Below are positions 7,202-16,664 of a stretch of 48,549 nt of DNA, in pieces. Within the stretch, counting starts at the first letter, position 1. The number at the start of each line of letters is the position of its first letter. A program made the translations under genes and the position numbers. The stretch comes from an uncultured Pyrinomonadaceae bacterium (GTDB taxonomy: Bacteria > Acidobacteriota > Blastocatellia > Pyrinomonadales > Pyrinomonadaceae). Location: the NCBI GenBank assembly GCA_902805935.1, contig CADCUR010000286.1, forward strand, positions 1-48,549, in the 5' to 3' direction. Below the pieces are notes generated by a model that was given only the letters and a program-made list of their open reading frames with translations, was not told where the DNA came from and searched no databases.

Positions 7202-8944
7202 CTAGTCGTGAAGATGTCCGACATGATTTAGACCGGAAACGGTCGTCTCTTTGCCCGTCCAAATCCAGCCGCGTCGCACGGTTCTGCCGCGCGCCCGCGA
7301 CAAATTCCAATCTACACTCGAATCAAAAAGAGTTGTTTTATCGAAATTGAGAAGGGCGAGCGCCGGATTCGTCTCTTGATTCAAACGGCTGTAATTTATT
7401 TCCTTTGAAGCCCGCGCCATAAACGCTTCGACTTCTTCGATTCGGCGCGGCAGGTTTTTCGTCATCCATTCCGCGCCGTTCGCGGTGACCAGCAAATCGT
7501 CTTCGATGCGGACGCCGATGTTTTTATATTTTTCATAAACGGGGCGCACCTTCTCGAGAAATTTTTTATTCTCCGGCGTGTCGGCGATGTAATCGAGCGC
7601 GTCTTCGCGGATGTAAATGCCCGGCTCGTTCGTGAAAATCATTCCGGCTTTGAGCGGCGTTTTATAATCGCCGACGTCGTGGACGTTCATTCCCAACCAA
7701 TGCCCGAAGCCATGAATATACCACAATTTAAATTGCGGCAGATTAACGGGTTTGCCTTGATACATCATTTGATAAGTCGCGTCCGGCGCGGTTATCAAAC
7801 CTAATTTCGCCAAGCCTTCTTTTAAAACTTGATCCGCCGCCTGACTCACCTGGCTGAAATTTGCGCCCGGTTTGGTTTTCTTCGCCGCCGCTTCCTGCGC
7901 GTCGTAAACAATCTGGTAAATCTCGGCTTGCTCTTTGGTAAATTTGCCGCTGACCGGATAAGTGCGCGTCACGTCCGCCGTGTAGTGGTCATATTCCGCG
8001 CCGACATCCATCAGCATCAAATCGCCCGTTTTTACTGCGCCCTGCGATTCGACGTAATGCAGAGTGGTCGCGTTCGGACCGCAGCCGACGATTGACGGAT
8101 AACCCCAGTAATCGGCGTTGCGGCGGCGAAATGTGTATTCGACTTCCGCCTGCACTTCGTATTCCCACTTGGCTTGATTAACCATCGCCATCGAACGCAT
8201 CTGCGCTTCGGTCGTGATGTCTATCGCGTGCTGCATCAGCTTGATTTCGTAAGGCGATTTTATCAGGCGCAGTTCGTCGAAAATCGGGCGGGCGTTTTCC
8301 GTTTTGTAACCGCCGAGCGATTTGGCAAACTCGCTTTCGCGGCGATACTCGGCTTTGCCGTCGCCGTCCTGCTCACTTTCGGGCAGCAGCAGATAAAGCA
8401 TTGCGGCATTTATTGAAACGCTTGCACCTTCTTTAGCTGCGAAGGATTTTTTCTCTTTAATCGCTTGCAGAAATACGTTCGTCTCGCTTGCGTCAATCAT
8501 TGTTTCAATGCCGGAAATCTTACGGGCGTCTTCGCGCGAATACATTTTGCCGTCCCACGCTTCGCTCGCCGGATTGCGTTTGGGCAGAAATAAAATTTCG
8601 CGTGAGTTTGCGCCGTCTTTGATTAGAATGAGTGTTGCGCCGCGCTGCCGCAGATTCGTCAGGTAATAAAGATTGTTTTCCTGCCGATACATAAAGTCCA
8701 CGTCGCCCGCGTAATTCTTTGGCTCGGCGCTCATCAACATCATCATCGAATTATCCGTCATTCGTTCGAGAACTTTCGCGCGTCGCGCCACCAATTCGGT
8801 TTGCCGCTCGGCGTCCGTAAATTTCGGCGCGGCGGGCGCGACGCGAATCGCTCGCGGCTCGTTTTTCTCAGTTGTATTCGCCTGTAAAGGCAAAGCGGAA
8901 AAACAGAAAGACAATAAAGAAACTGCTGCCAGGAATTTTTTCAT
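7202..8944 (-). CDS. exported M24 metallopeptidase, Xaa-Pro aminopeptidase type
   Basis: A 580-residue protein with a signal peptide (MKKFLAAVSLLSFCFSALPLQA), an N-terminal creatinase-like domain (about 45-220) and the M24 'pita-bread' catalytic domain (about 225-490). The dinuclear metal ligands are all visible: DVGAEYDHYTADVTR (two Asp), the His in HGFGHWLGMNVHD near residue 409, Glu in FTNEPGIYI, and Glu in VRIEDDLLV. Such enzymes remove N-terminal residues preceding proline; the signal peptide places it in the periplasm. The C-terminal extension of about 80 residues has no recognised domain. It starts 3 bp after the stop of the NHL/M23-like gene; the GAGGT ribosome site contains that stop codon, indicating coupling. 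Confidence 0.93.
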   Translation of the reverse strand: MKKFLAAVSLLSFCFSALPLQANTTEKNEPRAIRVAPAAPKFTDAERQTELVARRAKVLERMTDNSMMMLMSAEPKNYAGDVDFMYRQENNLYYLTNLRQRGATLILIKDGANSREILFLPKRNPASEAWDGKMYSREDARKISGIETMIDASETNVFLQAIKEKKSFAAKEGASVSINAAMLYLLLPESEQDGDGKAEYRRESEFAKSLGGYKTENARPIFDELRLIKSPYEIKLMQHAIDITTEAQMRSMAMVNQAKWEYEVQAEVEYTFRRRNADYWGYPSIVGCGPNATTLHYVESQGAVKTGDLMLMDVGAEYDHYTADVTRTYPVSGKFTKEQAEIYQIVYDAQEAAAKKTKPGANFSQVSQAADQVLKEGLAKLGLITAPDATYQMMYQGKPVNLPQFKLWYIHGFGHWLGMNVHDVGDYKTPLKAGMIFTNEPGIYIREDALDYIADTPENKKFLEKVRPVYEKYKNIGVRIEDDLLVTANGAEWMTKNLPRRIEEVEAFMARASKEINYSRLNQETNPALALLNFDKTTLFDSSVDWNLSRARGRTVRRGWIWTGKETTVSGLNHVGHLHD

Positions 8945-8947
8945 TTT

Positions 8948-10987
8948 TTACCTCACGAAATTTATATCTTCAGATGTTTGATTGCCGAAAAAGTCTGCCG
9001 CGAAAACGCGCAAAATATAACTGCCGTTCTCAAGCGCGCCCGCGTCAAAAAAATCTTCCCGAAAATCGTCGCCGCTGACGCGGTTCGTGGCGATGTAATT
9101 GAAAATCGTCTCGCCGGTCGCGCCCGATTTGCTGCCCGTCGCATAGACGTATTTGACGGCTTCGGCGTCCGGGTTGCGGTCGAATGAAATCGTCCAATCT
9201 GTTTCGGTAATCGGCGTTTCGTCCGCGCGCAGAATTTGATAACCGATGCGGTAAACGCCGAGGCGTCTTCGGTCAGCATTGCCGTCCATCCGGTCGAAGG
9301 CGCGGGCGACAATGCGCGTTTTTCCGCCGAGTTTAATACGCTCGTCTCGCAGATGGGTTTCACCGATTAACTGCCAGCCTTCATCGTAAAGCGCGACTCG
9401 TTCGATAATCGGCGCTATCGAATCTTTGATGCCGGGAAATTCAAGCGCGTCAAGCGCGTTCATTTCCGCGCCGACGCGCCCGGCGATTAAATGGACGTGG
9501 TTCAGCGCATTGAGCGTCCCGATTGCCTCGCCCGCTTCAAATTTTGCGCCGCGCGGAACGCGCACATTTTTCAGTTTGCCGTCTTCGCCGCGCGAAAACG
9601 CAAATCGTTTATCGTCGAAAATTTTATCCGCTTGGTCGCGCCCCAGACGAATATGAATATAGCCGACGGTCGGCATTCTGATTAATTCACGGCTGGTTGC
9701 AAAATTTTCGGTCGCCAGCGGATGCAAAACTTTTTCCGTGCGGACGAACCGCGCCGTTTCGCCGTATCCGCCGGCGATATCGAGACCGTTATGAAACCAA
9801 ACGCGCGAATTGGCGTCCACGATTTCGCCGCGAATTTCGCCGAGCGTTCCGGCGATTTCGCGCCGGGTATCCGGCGGATTATACGTCCAGCGCGGTTCGC
9901 CGCGATTGCGAAATTCTTCCGCCGAAATGCGCATTTTGCCGCTGGCTTCTCTGGTGATTTCCGCGCCGATTTCCGTGCCGGTCAAAACCCGGACTGTTTG
10001 ATTTCCCGAGTCTGCGACGAACAGATTTCCACGCTCGTCGCTCGCTAGACCGCTCGGACGATTAAAGCGCGCGGCTCGCAAATCGCCGTCGGCGAACCCG
10101 CGCTTTGTGTTAGTGATAGTTTCGACAAACGGAAAGAATCTTCTGCCGACGACGCGAATCGAATTGCCGTCCGCCACATAAATCACGCCCCGATTGTCAA
10201 CCGAAACGGCAAGCGGCTCGACAAAACTCGATTCATAAAGAGAACCGTCCATTGAATCTTCCGCGCCGTTTCCCGCCAAAGTCCAAGTTTTTCCGTTCGG
10301 TTCGATGACGCGCAGACGACGATTTCCGGCGTCGGCGACGAGCAGATTGTTTTTCCAAATCGCTAAACCGCACGGCGTATCGAATTTTGCCGCTGCGCCG
10401 TTCTCCGCATTGGCGTAACCTTGTTCGCTTCCGGCGACGGTGGCGACCTTTCCGTTTTCGACGACGCGAATTTTATCGTTATAAGTGTCGGCGACGTAAA
10501 TTTTATTTTGAAAAACGGCGACTCCAATCGGCGCGTTGAAAAGCGCCGCGCCGATTTCGCCGTCGGCGTAGCCTTTTTGATTTTCTACGCCCGCGATTAA
10601 TTCGACTGCGCCGCTTTCGATTTTCAATCGTTTTATCGTATGCGTTCCCGAATCGGCGACGATTAAATCGCCGTCTCCGTCAAAGGCGATTTGCGAAGGC
10701 GTGTGAAATTTGTCAGTTAAAACCGTAAAAGTCTGATTGCCCGCCGCGCGCCAAATCTTTCCCGTCTCGCCGTCAGACAGGAAAATCTCGTCGTCTTTAG
10801 CGGCGATGCCGAACGGTTCGCCGAATTTTTCCAGATCATTCGTAATCGTTCGGATTTTTGAAAAAGGAACGGGCGCGGATTTCTCCAGCCGCGCGCACGA
10901 AACAGAAAATATCAAACTTATCAACGCTAAAAGTCTAATGTTTTGAATAAAATTTTCGCAGGTTGAAATCGGGCGTTTGTTTATCAT
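8948..10987 (-). CDS. NHL beta-propeller protein with M23-like peptidase domain, probable lipoprotein
   Basis: A protein of about 679 residues. A hydrophobic N-terminal segment ends in FSVSCA, a weak lipobox. Residues ~55-340 form a propeller of NHL repeats (recurring 'P.GIA', 'VADSGN..VRV', 'G.ADG...A.FN.P' blocks). Residues ~385-510 resemble the M23/LytM fold: HNGLDIAGGYGE supplies HxxxD and NHVHLIAG supplies HxH, the full zinc-ligand set, though the insert between them is longer than usual. A beta-rich domain (~525-679) closes the protein. It probably binds and perhaps cuts cell-wall peptides in the envelope. The start is uncertain: ATG at 10987 or TTG at 10996, neither with a good ribosome site. 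It is coupled to the downstream M24 peptidase gene. Confidence 0.85.
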   Translation of the reverse strand: MINKRPISTCENFIQNIRLLALISLIFSVSCARLEKSAPVPFSKIRTITNDLEKFGEPFGIAAKDDEIFLSDGETGKIWRAAGNQTFTVLTDKFHTPSQIAFDGDGDLIVADSGTHTIKRLKIESGAVELIAGVENQKGYADGEIGAALFNAPIGVAVFQNKIYVADTYNDKIRVVENGKVATVAGSEQGYANAENGAAAKFDTPCGLAIWKNNLLVADAGNRRLRVIEPNGKTWTLAGNGAEDSMDGSLYESSFVEPLAVSVDNRGVIYVADGNSIRVVGRRFFPFVETITNTKRGFADGDLRAARFNRPSGLASDERGNLFVADSGNQTVRVLTGTEIGAEITREASGKMRISAEEFRNRGEPRWTYNPPDTRREIAGTLGEIRGEIVDANSRVWFHNGLDIAGGYGETARFVRTEKVLHPLATENFATSRELIRMPTVGYIHIRLGRDQADKIFDDKRFAFSRGEDGKLKNVRVPRGAKFEAGEAIGTLNALNHVHLIAGRVGAEMNALDALEFPGIKDSIAPIIERVALYDEGWQLIGETHLRDERIKLGGKTRIVARAFDRMDGNADRRRLGVYRIGYQILRADETPITETDWTISFDRNPDAEAVKYVYATGSKSGATGETIFNYIATNRVSGDDFREDFFDAGALENGSYILRVFAADFFGNQTSEDINFVR

Positions 10988-11091
10988 CTCTCTCAATCAA
11001 ATTTAACAAGAAAATTGAAAAGGACAAATCAAAAACTTTTTGTTAAGATTTATAGAACAACAGCCAAACCAAGAAACAAGGAGATAAAAAG

Positions 11092-11685
11092 ATGTTTTCG
11101 TTAGAAGATTTATTGGGACAAAAGCAGGGAAATCAGGCGGTCGAGCAAATCAGTCAGTCAATCAGCGCGAATCCCACGGTGACGAACAGCGCGATTCAAA
11201 TGGCTTTGCCGATGATTCTAGGCGCGTTGGCGAAAAACGCTCAGCAACCGCAAGGTGCGGAACAGTTGTCAAACGCGTTGCAGAAAGATCATGACGGCGG
11301 AATTCTCGACAACCTCGGCGGATTTTTGGGCAATAATCAGCAGGCGAACCACGACGGTCTCGGCATTCTCGGACACATTTTCGGCAATAAGCAGGGTGCG
11401 GTCGCGCAACAGGTCAGCCAGAACAGCGGTCTCGACATCGGACAGGTCGCGCAGCTGATGATTACGCTCGCGCCGATTGTAATGGGATTTTTGGGCAAAA
11501 AGAAAGCCGAACAAAACCTCGACGCGGGCGGGCTGCAAAGTATGCTCGGCGAGCAGCAACAGCAGATGCAGGCGTCCGGCAATCCGATGATGGATATGAT
11601 TTCCGGTTATATGGACCGCGACGGCGACGGCAGTTCAATGGACGATTTGGCTTCGATGGCGGCGAATTACTTCCAGCGACGTTAA
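11092..11685 (+). CDS. DUF937 domain protein
   Basis: A 197-residue protein with two helical DUF937-type repeats: residues ~25-75 (NPTVTNSAIQMALPMILGALAKNA) and ~95-145 (the GILGHIFGNKQGAVAQQVSQ block followed by GLDIGQVAQLMITLAPIVMGFLG). The remainder is Gln-rich and closes with an acidic DRDGDGSSMDD stretch. The family is widespread in bacteria and without a defined role; it is cytoplasmic or surface-associated by composition. A strong ribosome site (AGGAGATAAAAAG) precedes the ATG and an intrinsic terminator follows at 11709. It is monocistronic, divergent from the NHL/M23-like operon. Confidence 0.9.
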   Translation: MFSLEDLLGQKQGNQAVEQISQSISANPTVTNSAIQMALPMILGALAKNAQQPQGAEQLSNALQKDHDGGILDNLGGFLGNNQQANHDGLGILGHIFGNKQGAVAQQVSQNSGLDIGQVAQLMITLAPIVMGFLGKKKAEQNLDAGGLQSMLGEQQQQMQASGNPMMDMISGYMDRDGDGSSMDDLASMAANYFQRR

Positions 11686-11708
11686 TGCGAAAATAATTTA
11701 CACAAAAT

Positions 11709-11741
11709 AAAAAAGAGCGTCTGTAATTGACGCTCTTTTTT
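11709..11741 (+). terminator. intrinsic terminator of the DUF937 gene
   Basis: A 13-bp stem (AAAAAAGAGCGTC paired with its complement) encloses a 7-base loop and ends in a T6 run, 24 bp after the DUF937 stop. With A6 on one side and T6 on the other it can act in both directions. Confidence 0.93.
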
Positions 11742-11831
11742 ATTGAAATGGTACACCCCGATGTGGGAGGCATTACGGCGCGCGATTTCGATTTGGCGAG
11801 AGAAATAGACGAACTGAGTTAGAATAAAAAG

Positions 11832-13076
11832 ATGACAAAAAAACCAGGTATTTTTCCGACGTTTTTTATTTCCGGTTTTGAGTGTTCGACTTTTCTCTGG
11901 AAAGATAAAAAGCGCCGCAACCTCATCGCCGAAACGCAACACGACAAATGCGTTCGCGAAGATTACCGACATCTGCGCGAGCTCGGAATCGCCGTCGCGC
12001 GCGAGGGAATTCCGTGGGCTTTCGTTGATAGAAACGGTCAGTACGATTTTTCATCCATCGATCCGATGATTGCAGCAATGAACGAATCACAGATACTGCC
12101 GATCTGGGATTTGTGTCATTACGGTTACCCGGACGATTTAGATCCGTTTTCCGAAGAATTCACGATTCGTTTCGCTGATTATTGTCGCGCCGCTGCTGAA
12201 TACGTCGTGCCGCGCATTCGCGGTCCGCATTTTTTTACGCCAATTAACGAAATGACTTTTTTTTCATTCATTGGCGGCGAATGGGCTTGGACGGCGCCTT
12301 ATAAAAACACCAAAGAAGACCGTTATAAATTGCGCGTCGCTTTATGCAAAGCCGCGATTGCCGGCGTCAAGGTGATTCGCAAAATCGAGCCGGAAGCCCG
12401 AATGGTTAACATCGACCCGCTCGTGCAGATCGTCGCCCCTCGCGACCGCCCCGATTTGGTGGAAGCCGCCGAACACGAAACTTTCGTGGACACTTTTCTC
12501 GCGTGGGATGTTCTTTATGGAAAAGAACATCCGGAGCTCGGTGGGTCGCCGGAAATTTTAGATATTGTCGGCGCTAATAATTATTCTTTCGGACAAATGG
12601 AGTATCGAGAGCAAGGTCCACACGCCGCGCTTGACCCAAACGATGACCGAATCAAACCGCTTTGCGAATTGATGAAGCGCGTTTGGGAACGATACCGCCG
12701 ACCGATGATTATCGGTGAAACTAGCGGTCTCGGCAGCGGACGCGCCGCGTGGCTCAAGGACGTGATGGAAGAATCGCTCGCTGCTGTCAATGAGGGAATG
12801 GATTTGCACGGCATCTGTCTGTTTCCTGCAATCGATATGCCCGACTGGCACACCGGTGAATGGCTACACAACGGAATCTGCGATTTGGAAGACTGCGATG
12901 GGCATCTGCGACGCATCCCTAGCGAAAATTATGTTAATGAATTGCGCCGCTGGCAAAAAGAACTGAACCGCGTCACGGCGCTCGACACAGACCCGTTTAG
13001 CGATCCGGTCGAATTGCAGGACGTAATTGACGCCGCACGAAGACTTCAGTTCAAGCCCGATCAAAACTGGCATTAA
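11832..13076 (+). CDS. glycoside hydrolase family 1-like (beta/alpha)8 protein
   Basis: A 414-residue cytosolic protein that reads as a shortened GH1-type barrel. FFTPINEM places the acid/base Glu at about 140 (GH1 motif T-x-N-E-P, with P replaced by M) and PMIIGETSG places the nucleophile Glu at about 296, with FECSTFLW near the N-terminus matching the GH1 opening 'G.E.S'. GH1 beta-glucosidases are usually 440-480 residues. Homologous domains occur in sugar-nucleotide enzymes and stand-alone proteins. There is no signal peptide. The start at 11832 lies just after a short HPD-containing reading frame. It could be an intracellular beta-glycosidase of unknown substrate. Confidence 0.8.
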   Translation: MTKKPGIFPTFFISGFECSTFLWKDKKRRNLIAETQHDKCVREDYRHLRELGIAVAREGIPWAFVDRNGQYDFSSIDPMIAAMNESQILPIWDLCHYGYPDDLDPFSEEFTIRFADYCRAAAEYVVPRIRGPHFFTPINEMTFFSFIGGEWAWTAPYKNTKEDRYKLRVALCKAAIAGVKVIRKIEPEARMVNIDPLVQIVAPRDRPDLVEAAEHETFVDTFLAWDVLYGKEHPELGGSPEILDIVGANNYSFGQMEYREQGPHAALDPNDDRIKPLCELMKRVWERYRRPMIIGETSGLGSGRAAWLKDVMEESLAAVNEGMDLHGICLFPAIDMPDWHTGEWLHNGICDLEDCDGHLRRIPSENYVNELRRWQKELNRVTALDTDPFSDPVELQDVIDAARRLQFKPDQNWH

Positions 13077-13209
13077 ATCGTTTTTGAGTCGAAAAATAAC
13101 AAAGCCTCATGAAGCAATGCAATAAAATTATCATAACAATCGTTTTTAATGTACGTTTGGTGCATCAAAATTAAAAATGATGTTCAAATGACGGGAAGAT
13201 ATAATAGAA

Positions 13210-14442
13210 ATGAAAGTATTACCAATTGTTTTGCTGATGATATTAGGGCTTTTCACCCACGGTTCGGCACAGTCGGGAAGACGAGCCAAATCCGAAGCCG
13301 TGCCGACCGCGACGCCGGCGCAAGTTCAAATCACTCAAGACGTGCGCGAGACGCCGGAGTCGGTCGGTTATTCGGAATCGTCGCCGAACGCCCCGCGCTC
13401 GATTTCGGTTCGGACGCGCAATAATAAAAAGTCGAAAAAAGAAACAAAAAAGGAAACGCAATCGCCAACCCAAACAACCAGTGCGACAAACACAACTGCG
13501 GCGGCAAATTCTGACGAGGAAGAAGTAATCAAAGTTGAAACCAATTTGGTAACGATTCCCGTATCGGTTCATGACCGGAACGGACTCTACATTCCTGATT
13601 TAAGTCAAGCTAACTTTAAAATCTTTGAAGATGGGGTTGAGCAGGAAATCGCTTATTTCGGCACATCCGAAAAACCTTTCACGGTTGTTCTATTGATTGA
13701 TGTCAGCCCTTCGACCGAATATAAAATCGAGGAAATACAACAAGCGGCAATCGCTTTCGTTGACCAGCTAAAGCCGCAGGATAATGTGATGGTCATTCAA
13801 TTTGACCAGCAGGTGAGCGTTTTAGCTGAAGCGACTGGAGACCGACAGAAAATACACAAAGCGATACGGCGCTCTGGTTTCGGTGGTGGAACATCGCTTT
13901 ATGAAGCAGTTGATTTTTCGCTTCGCAGAAGACTTGATAAAATTGAAGGACGCAAAGCGATTGTTCTATTTACTGACGGTGTTGACACAACTTCAAGCGG
14001 CGCGAGTTATGAAAGCACGGTACGCGATGCGGAAGAATCAGAAGCGATGATTTTTCCGATTTATTACAACACTTTTCTCAGCAGTCGCGGCATCGGCACG
14101 GGCGGCGTGATGAGTACGCCGCCGACTTTAGGCATTCCGCCGATGGGCGGCGGGCGAGCAACTGGCACCTCAAACGCCGAATACACGCGCGGCAGAGTTT
14201 ACTTAACGGAATTGGCAGCGGCAACTGGCGGCAGAGTTTTTCGACCCGATTCAACTCCCGGCGGATTGAACGCTGCTTTTGAAGGCATCGCTGAAGAACT
14301 GCGTCGTCAATACAGTATCGGATATTACCCGCAAGCCGAAGGCGAAGCTGGGCAACGCAAGCAAATTAGAGTTCGCGTCAACCGCCCAAAACTGGTGATT
14401 CGTTCACGCGACAGTTACATTGTCGGGGCAAATGAAAATTAA
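13210..14442 (+). CDS. exported VWFA-domain protein, acidobacterial type
   Basis: A 410-residue exported protein: a signal peptide (residues 1-20, ending THGSA), a Lys/Thr-rich linker to ~105, then the acidobacterial VWFA-related domain. The domain opens with VTIPVSVHDRNG and FKIFEDGVEQEI, typical of this group, then the metal-ion site DVSPS (Asp164, Ser166, Ser168), a GGTSLYEA block supplying the Thr, and FTDGVD. VWFA domains bind protein partners through a divalent metal; these exported members are expanded in Acidobacteriota and have no assigned partner. The ribosome site GGGAAGA lies upstream of the ATG. It is one of the main clues to the host phylum. Confidence 0.93.
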   Translation: MKVLPIVLLMILGLFTHGSAQSGRRAKSEAVPTATPAQVQITQDVRETPESVGYSESSPNAPRSISVRTRNNKKSKKETKKETQSPTQTTSATNTTAAANSDEEEVIKVETNLVTIPVSVHDRNGLYIPDLSQANFKIFEDGVEQEIAYFGTSEKPFTVVLLIDVSPSTEYKIEEIQQAAIAFVDQLKPQDNVMVIQFDQQVSVLAEATGDRQKIHKAIRRSGFGGGTSLYEAVDFSLRRRLDKIEGRKAIVLFTDGVDTTSSGASYESTVRDAEESEAMIFPIYYNTFLSSRGIGTGGVMSTPPTLGIPPMGGGRATGTSNAEYTRGRVYLTELAAATGGRVFRPDSTPGGLNAAFEGIAEELRRQYSIGYYPQAEGEAGQRKQIRVRVNRPKLVIRSRDSYIVGANEN

Positions 14443-14629
14443 GCGACAGTTACAAAACAAAAATTTAAATGAAGTAATTTTAAAAGAAAGAACAAATCTT
14501 GTTATAAGCAGTTGATAAAACAAAAATGGACGATAAAAAAATCGGGAAATGAAAAGGGGACTGGCAAGCGACAATTATTCGGCTGTAAGATAATGGCAGA
14601 TATTATTGCCAAAATAATATTTTTAATTA

Positions 14630-14659
14630 AAAAAGGACGACAATCGAGTCATCCTTTTT
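14630..14659. terminator. bidirectional terminator between convergent genes
   Basis: Arms 14630-14641 (AAAAAGGACGAC) and 14648-14659 pair over 12 positions with one mismatch that becomes a G-U wobble on the minus strand. The loop is 6 bases. A-rich and T-rich ends allow termination from both the VWFA gene and the GHL10 gene. Confidence 0.75.
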
Positions 14660-14681
14660 CTTTTGACTATAGCTGAGAAAT

Positions 14682-16664
14682 CTACCGCGGAACTTTTATC
14701 AATACAGTTTCGGTTTTAATTGTTTCGACGTTGCCCGCACGGTCAATTGAGCGATAACTGACGGTCGTTCTGCCGCGTTGAGAAATCGTGAAACTTCCAG
14801 TGTATAAAATCCAGGTTGCGCCGCCGTCCAGCGAATATTCGGTTTTTTCCACGCCGGTGCAATTGTCCGTTGCCGATAAGGTGACTCTGACACCGCCGTT
14901 CCGCAGACCGCCGCTTTGCAGAATTGTGCTCTGCGCGGCGGAAGTTACCGGCGCGATTGTTTCAACTTGTAAATCGGTGGTCTTGACCATCCCGGCGGTA
15001 ACTTCGGCGACGCACGAATAAAGTGTTTCGTTATTCAAAACGGCTTTTATAAAATATTGTCCGGGTGTTAAATCAACCACGCCAAAAAATCCGCCGCCAT
15101 CGGTTTCGGTCGTTCTTTGCGTGTTCGTGTTGAGATTCTTAACCGTCACAGTTGCCGTGTCGAGCGGCGTGTCGTCAGCGCGTTTAGCGAAACCTTTGAC
15201 GTGTCCTCTTGTTGGCGCAGATTTCCAAGGCAGCACGGGAACAGTCGCGGGTTGCGCGAAAATCGGAGTCGGATTAGCGGTCTGATCTTCGTAAAGCGTT
15301 AATCCGTCGACCGATTTTCCGGTTGTCAAACCCGATGCGAATTCGGCGAACGGACGCCTTATCGTGTTTTGTCCCGCCGGAATTGAAAACGGATTTGCCG
15401 TCACCGCTTCGTTCGTGTTTGCCATCGAATAAAAAACCACGCCTTTCACTGATTGACCTGTTGACGACGGCGCGAGCGAACGGCGCGTTTGGCGCAAAGT
15501 TCCTTCAATTCCGTTCAGGTAAACTCCGAGTCCGAGCAACGATATTCGATTATATTGATGATTTTTCGTCCATTCGTTCCAAGTATCGAAAAGTGGAACA
15601 TTTGACGGCGTGTGTTCGCGTTTGTAGTTCATCGGAATAGCGATGTCAAGTATTCCTTCTTCGGTCCACGCGCGCCAATCCTGATAAACGCGCCAGTAGG
15701 CTTCCGATGAAGTCCAAGCCGCTTCTGTTGTCGGACCGCCGCCGAAAGCGATTAACGCCGCGGAAATTTTCAATTGCGGTTTGGCAGCAATCGCGTTCAA
15801 ATAAACGCGGCGCACGATGTTCGTTACTTGATTGCGCCGCCAGTTTGCCCACGCCGTATCGCCCGGTATCGGCGGCGTCGAGCCGACCGGAATATTATTG
15901 CGAATCTGAAAGCGCTCGATGTTTTTCGGGTTGTAGCCGATATTCGCGCCGGTCGTCGGCGTTTGTCCGGTCGCCGTCAGTTCCGGGTAACGGATGCGGT
16001 CGAGATGCAGACCGTCAATGTCGTAATTATTAACCAGGTGCATTAAAACATTGACCGTATATGCGGCGGCATCGGGATGACCGAAATCAATCCAGAAATC
16101 CGCGCCGAAACGATGTCCCTGAAACGTAATGCCGTTCGTCGCGTTGTCGGGAAGCAGTGTTCGCGTCAGCCAATTGTTCGGTCCCGCTTCGATTTGTCCG
16201 GTCGCCTGATTAAAACCGCCATGAGTTCTGAAAACGTGATTCGCGCTAATCGGCAAACCGCCCGCGACCGTCGGATTTTTGTTCCAGACCGCGCTCATAA
16301 TCACAAATGCGTGAACTTCGATGCCCTCGGCGTGCGCCGTCGTAATCAAATCGGCGAGCGGGTCGAATCCGTCAGCGAACGTGATGCCGTCCGGTGTCGG
16401 CTCAAGCGAGTTCAAATACCACGAATCGCCGCGCCGCCGAACCTGCGCGAAAAGCGCGTTGGCTTTCGCCAGTTTCGCATTGTTCACAACCGTTACAATG
16501 TCGGCGTGATTATTCAAATTCGTATTAAAAGTATCAATCCAGAAGCCTCGATACTCGGCTGTGTTCTGAGCTTTTCCGGTGTTCGGCAGCAGCATCAAAC
16601 CGAACAATAAAAGAAACGAATAAGCGACCAAAGGTTTTATCCGACGGCAATATTTCTCTCTCAT
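14682..16664 (-). CDS. exported GHL10-type (DUF187) glycosyl-hydrolase-like protein
   Basis: A 660-residue secreted protein. A signal peptide (starting MREKYCRRIKPLVAYSFLLL, ending NTGKA) precedes a (beta/alpha)8 GHL10 domain, residues ~35-440, recognisable from EYRGFWIDTFNTN, ADFWIDFGHPDAAAYTVNVL and YDIDGLHLDRIRYP, the family's acidic active-site strand. Then follow a carboxypeptidase-regulatory-like beta domain (~500-570; KGFAKRADDTPLDTATVTV) and a C-terminal chitobiase-like/CBM-type domain with EYSLDGGATW. Related proteins (YngK) act on extracellular glycans; the substrate here is unknown. The start at 16664 gives the proper signal peptide; an upstream TTG at 16688 is less likely. No partner gene is adjacent in the same orientation. 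Confidence 0.9.
   Translation of the reverse strand: MREKYCRRIKPLVAYSFLLLFGLMLLPNTGKAQNTAEYRGFWIDTFNTNLNNHADIVTVVNNAKLAKANALFAQVRRRGDSWYLNSLEPTPDGITFADGFDPLADLITTAHAEGIEVHAFVIMSAVWNKNPTVAGGLPISANHVFRTHGGFNQATGQIEAGPNNWLTRTLLPDNATNGITFQGHRFGADFWIDFGHPDAAAYTVNVLMHLVNNYDIDGLHLDRIRYPELTATGQTPTTGANIGYNPKNIERFQIRNNIPVGSTPPIPGDTAWANWRRNQVTNIVRRVYLNAIAAKPQLKISAALIAFGGGPTTEAAWTSSEAYWRVYQDWRAWTEEGILDIAIPMNYKREHTPSNVPLFDTWNEWTKNHQYNRISLLGLGVYLNGIEGTLRQTRRSLAPSSTGQSVKGVVFYSMANTNEAVTANPFSIPAGQNTIRRPFAEFASGLTTGKSVDGLTLYEDQTANPTPIFAQPATVPVLPWKSAPTRGHVKGFAKRADDTPLDTATVTVKNLNTNTQRTTETDGGGFFGVVDLTPGQYFIKAVLNNETLYSCVAEVTAGMVKTTDLQVETIAPVTSAAQSTILQSGGLRNGGVRVTLSATDNCTGVEKTEYSLDGGATWILYTGSFTISQRGRTTVSYRSIDRAGNVETIKTETVLIKVPR

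Noticed and set aside
16077-16610. Plus-strand open frame of 177 codons
   Set aside because: Antisense to the GHL10 gene, with no ribosome site and an Arg-rich product without domains.
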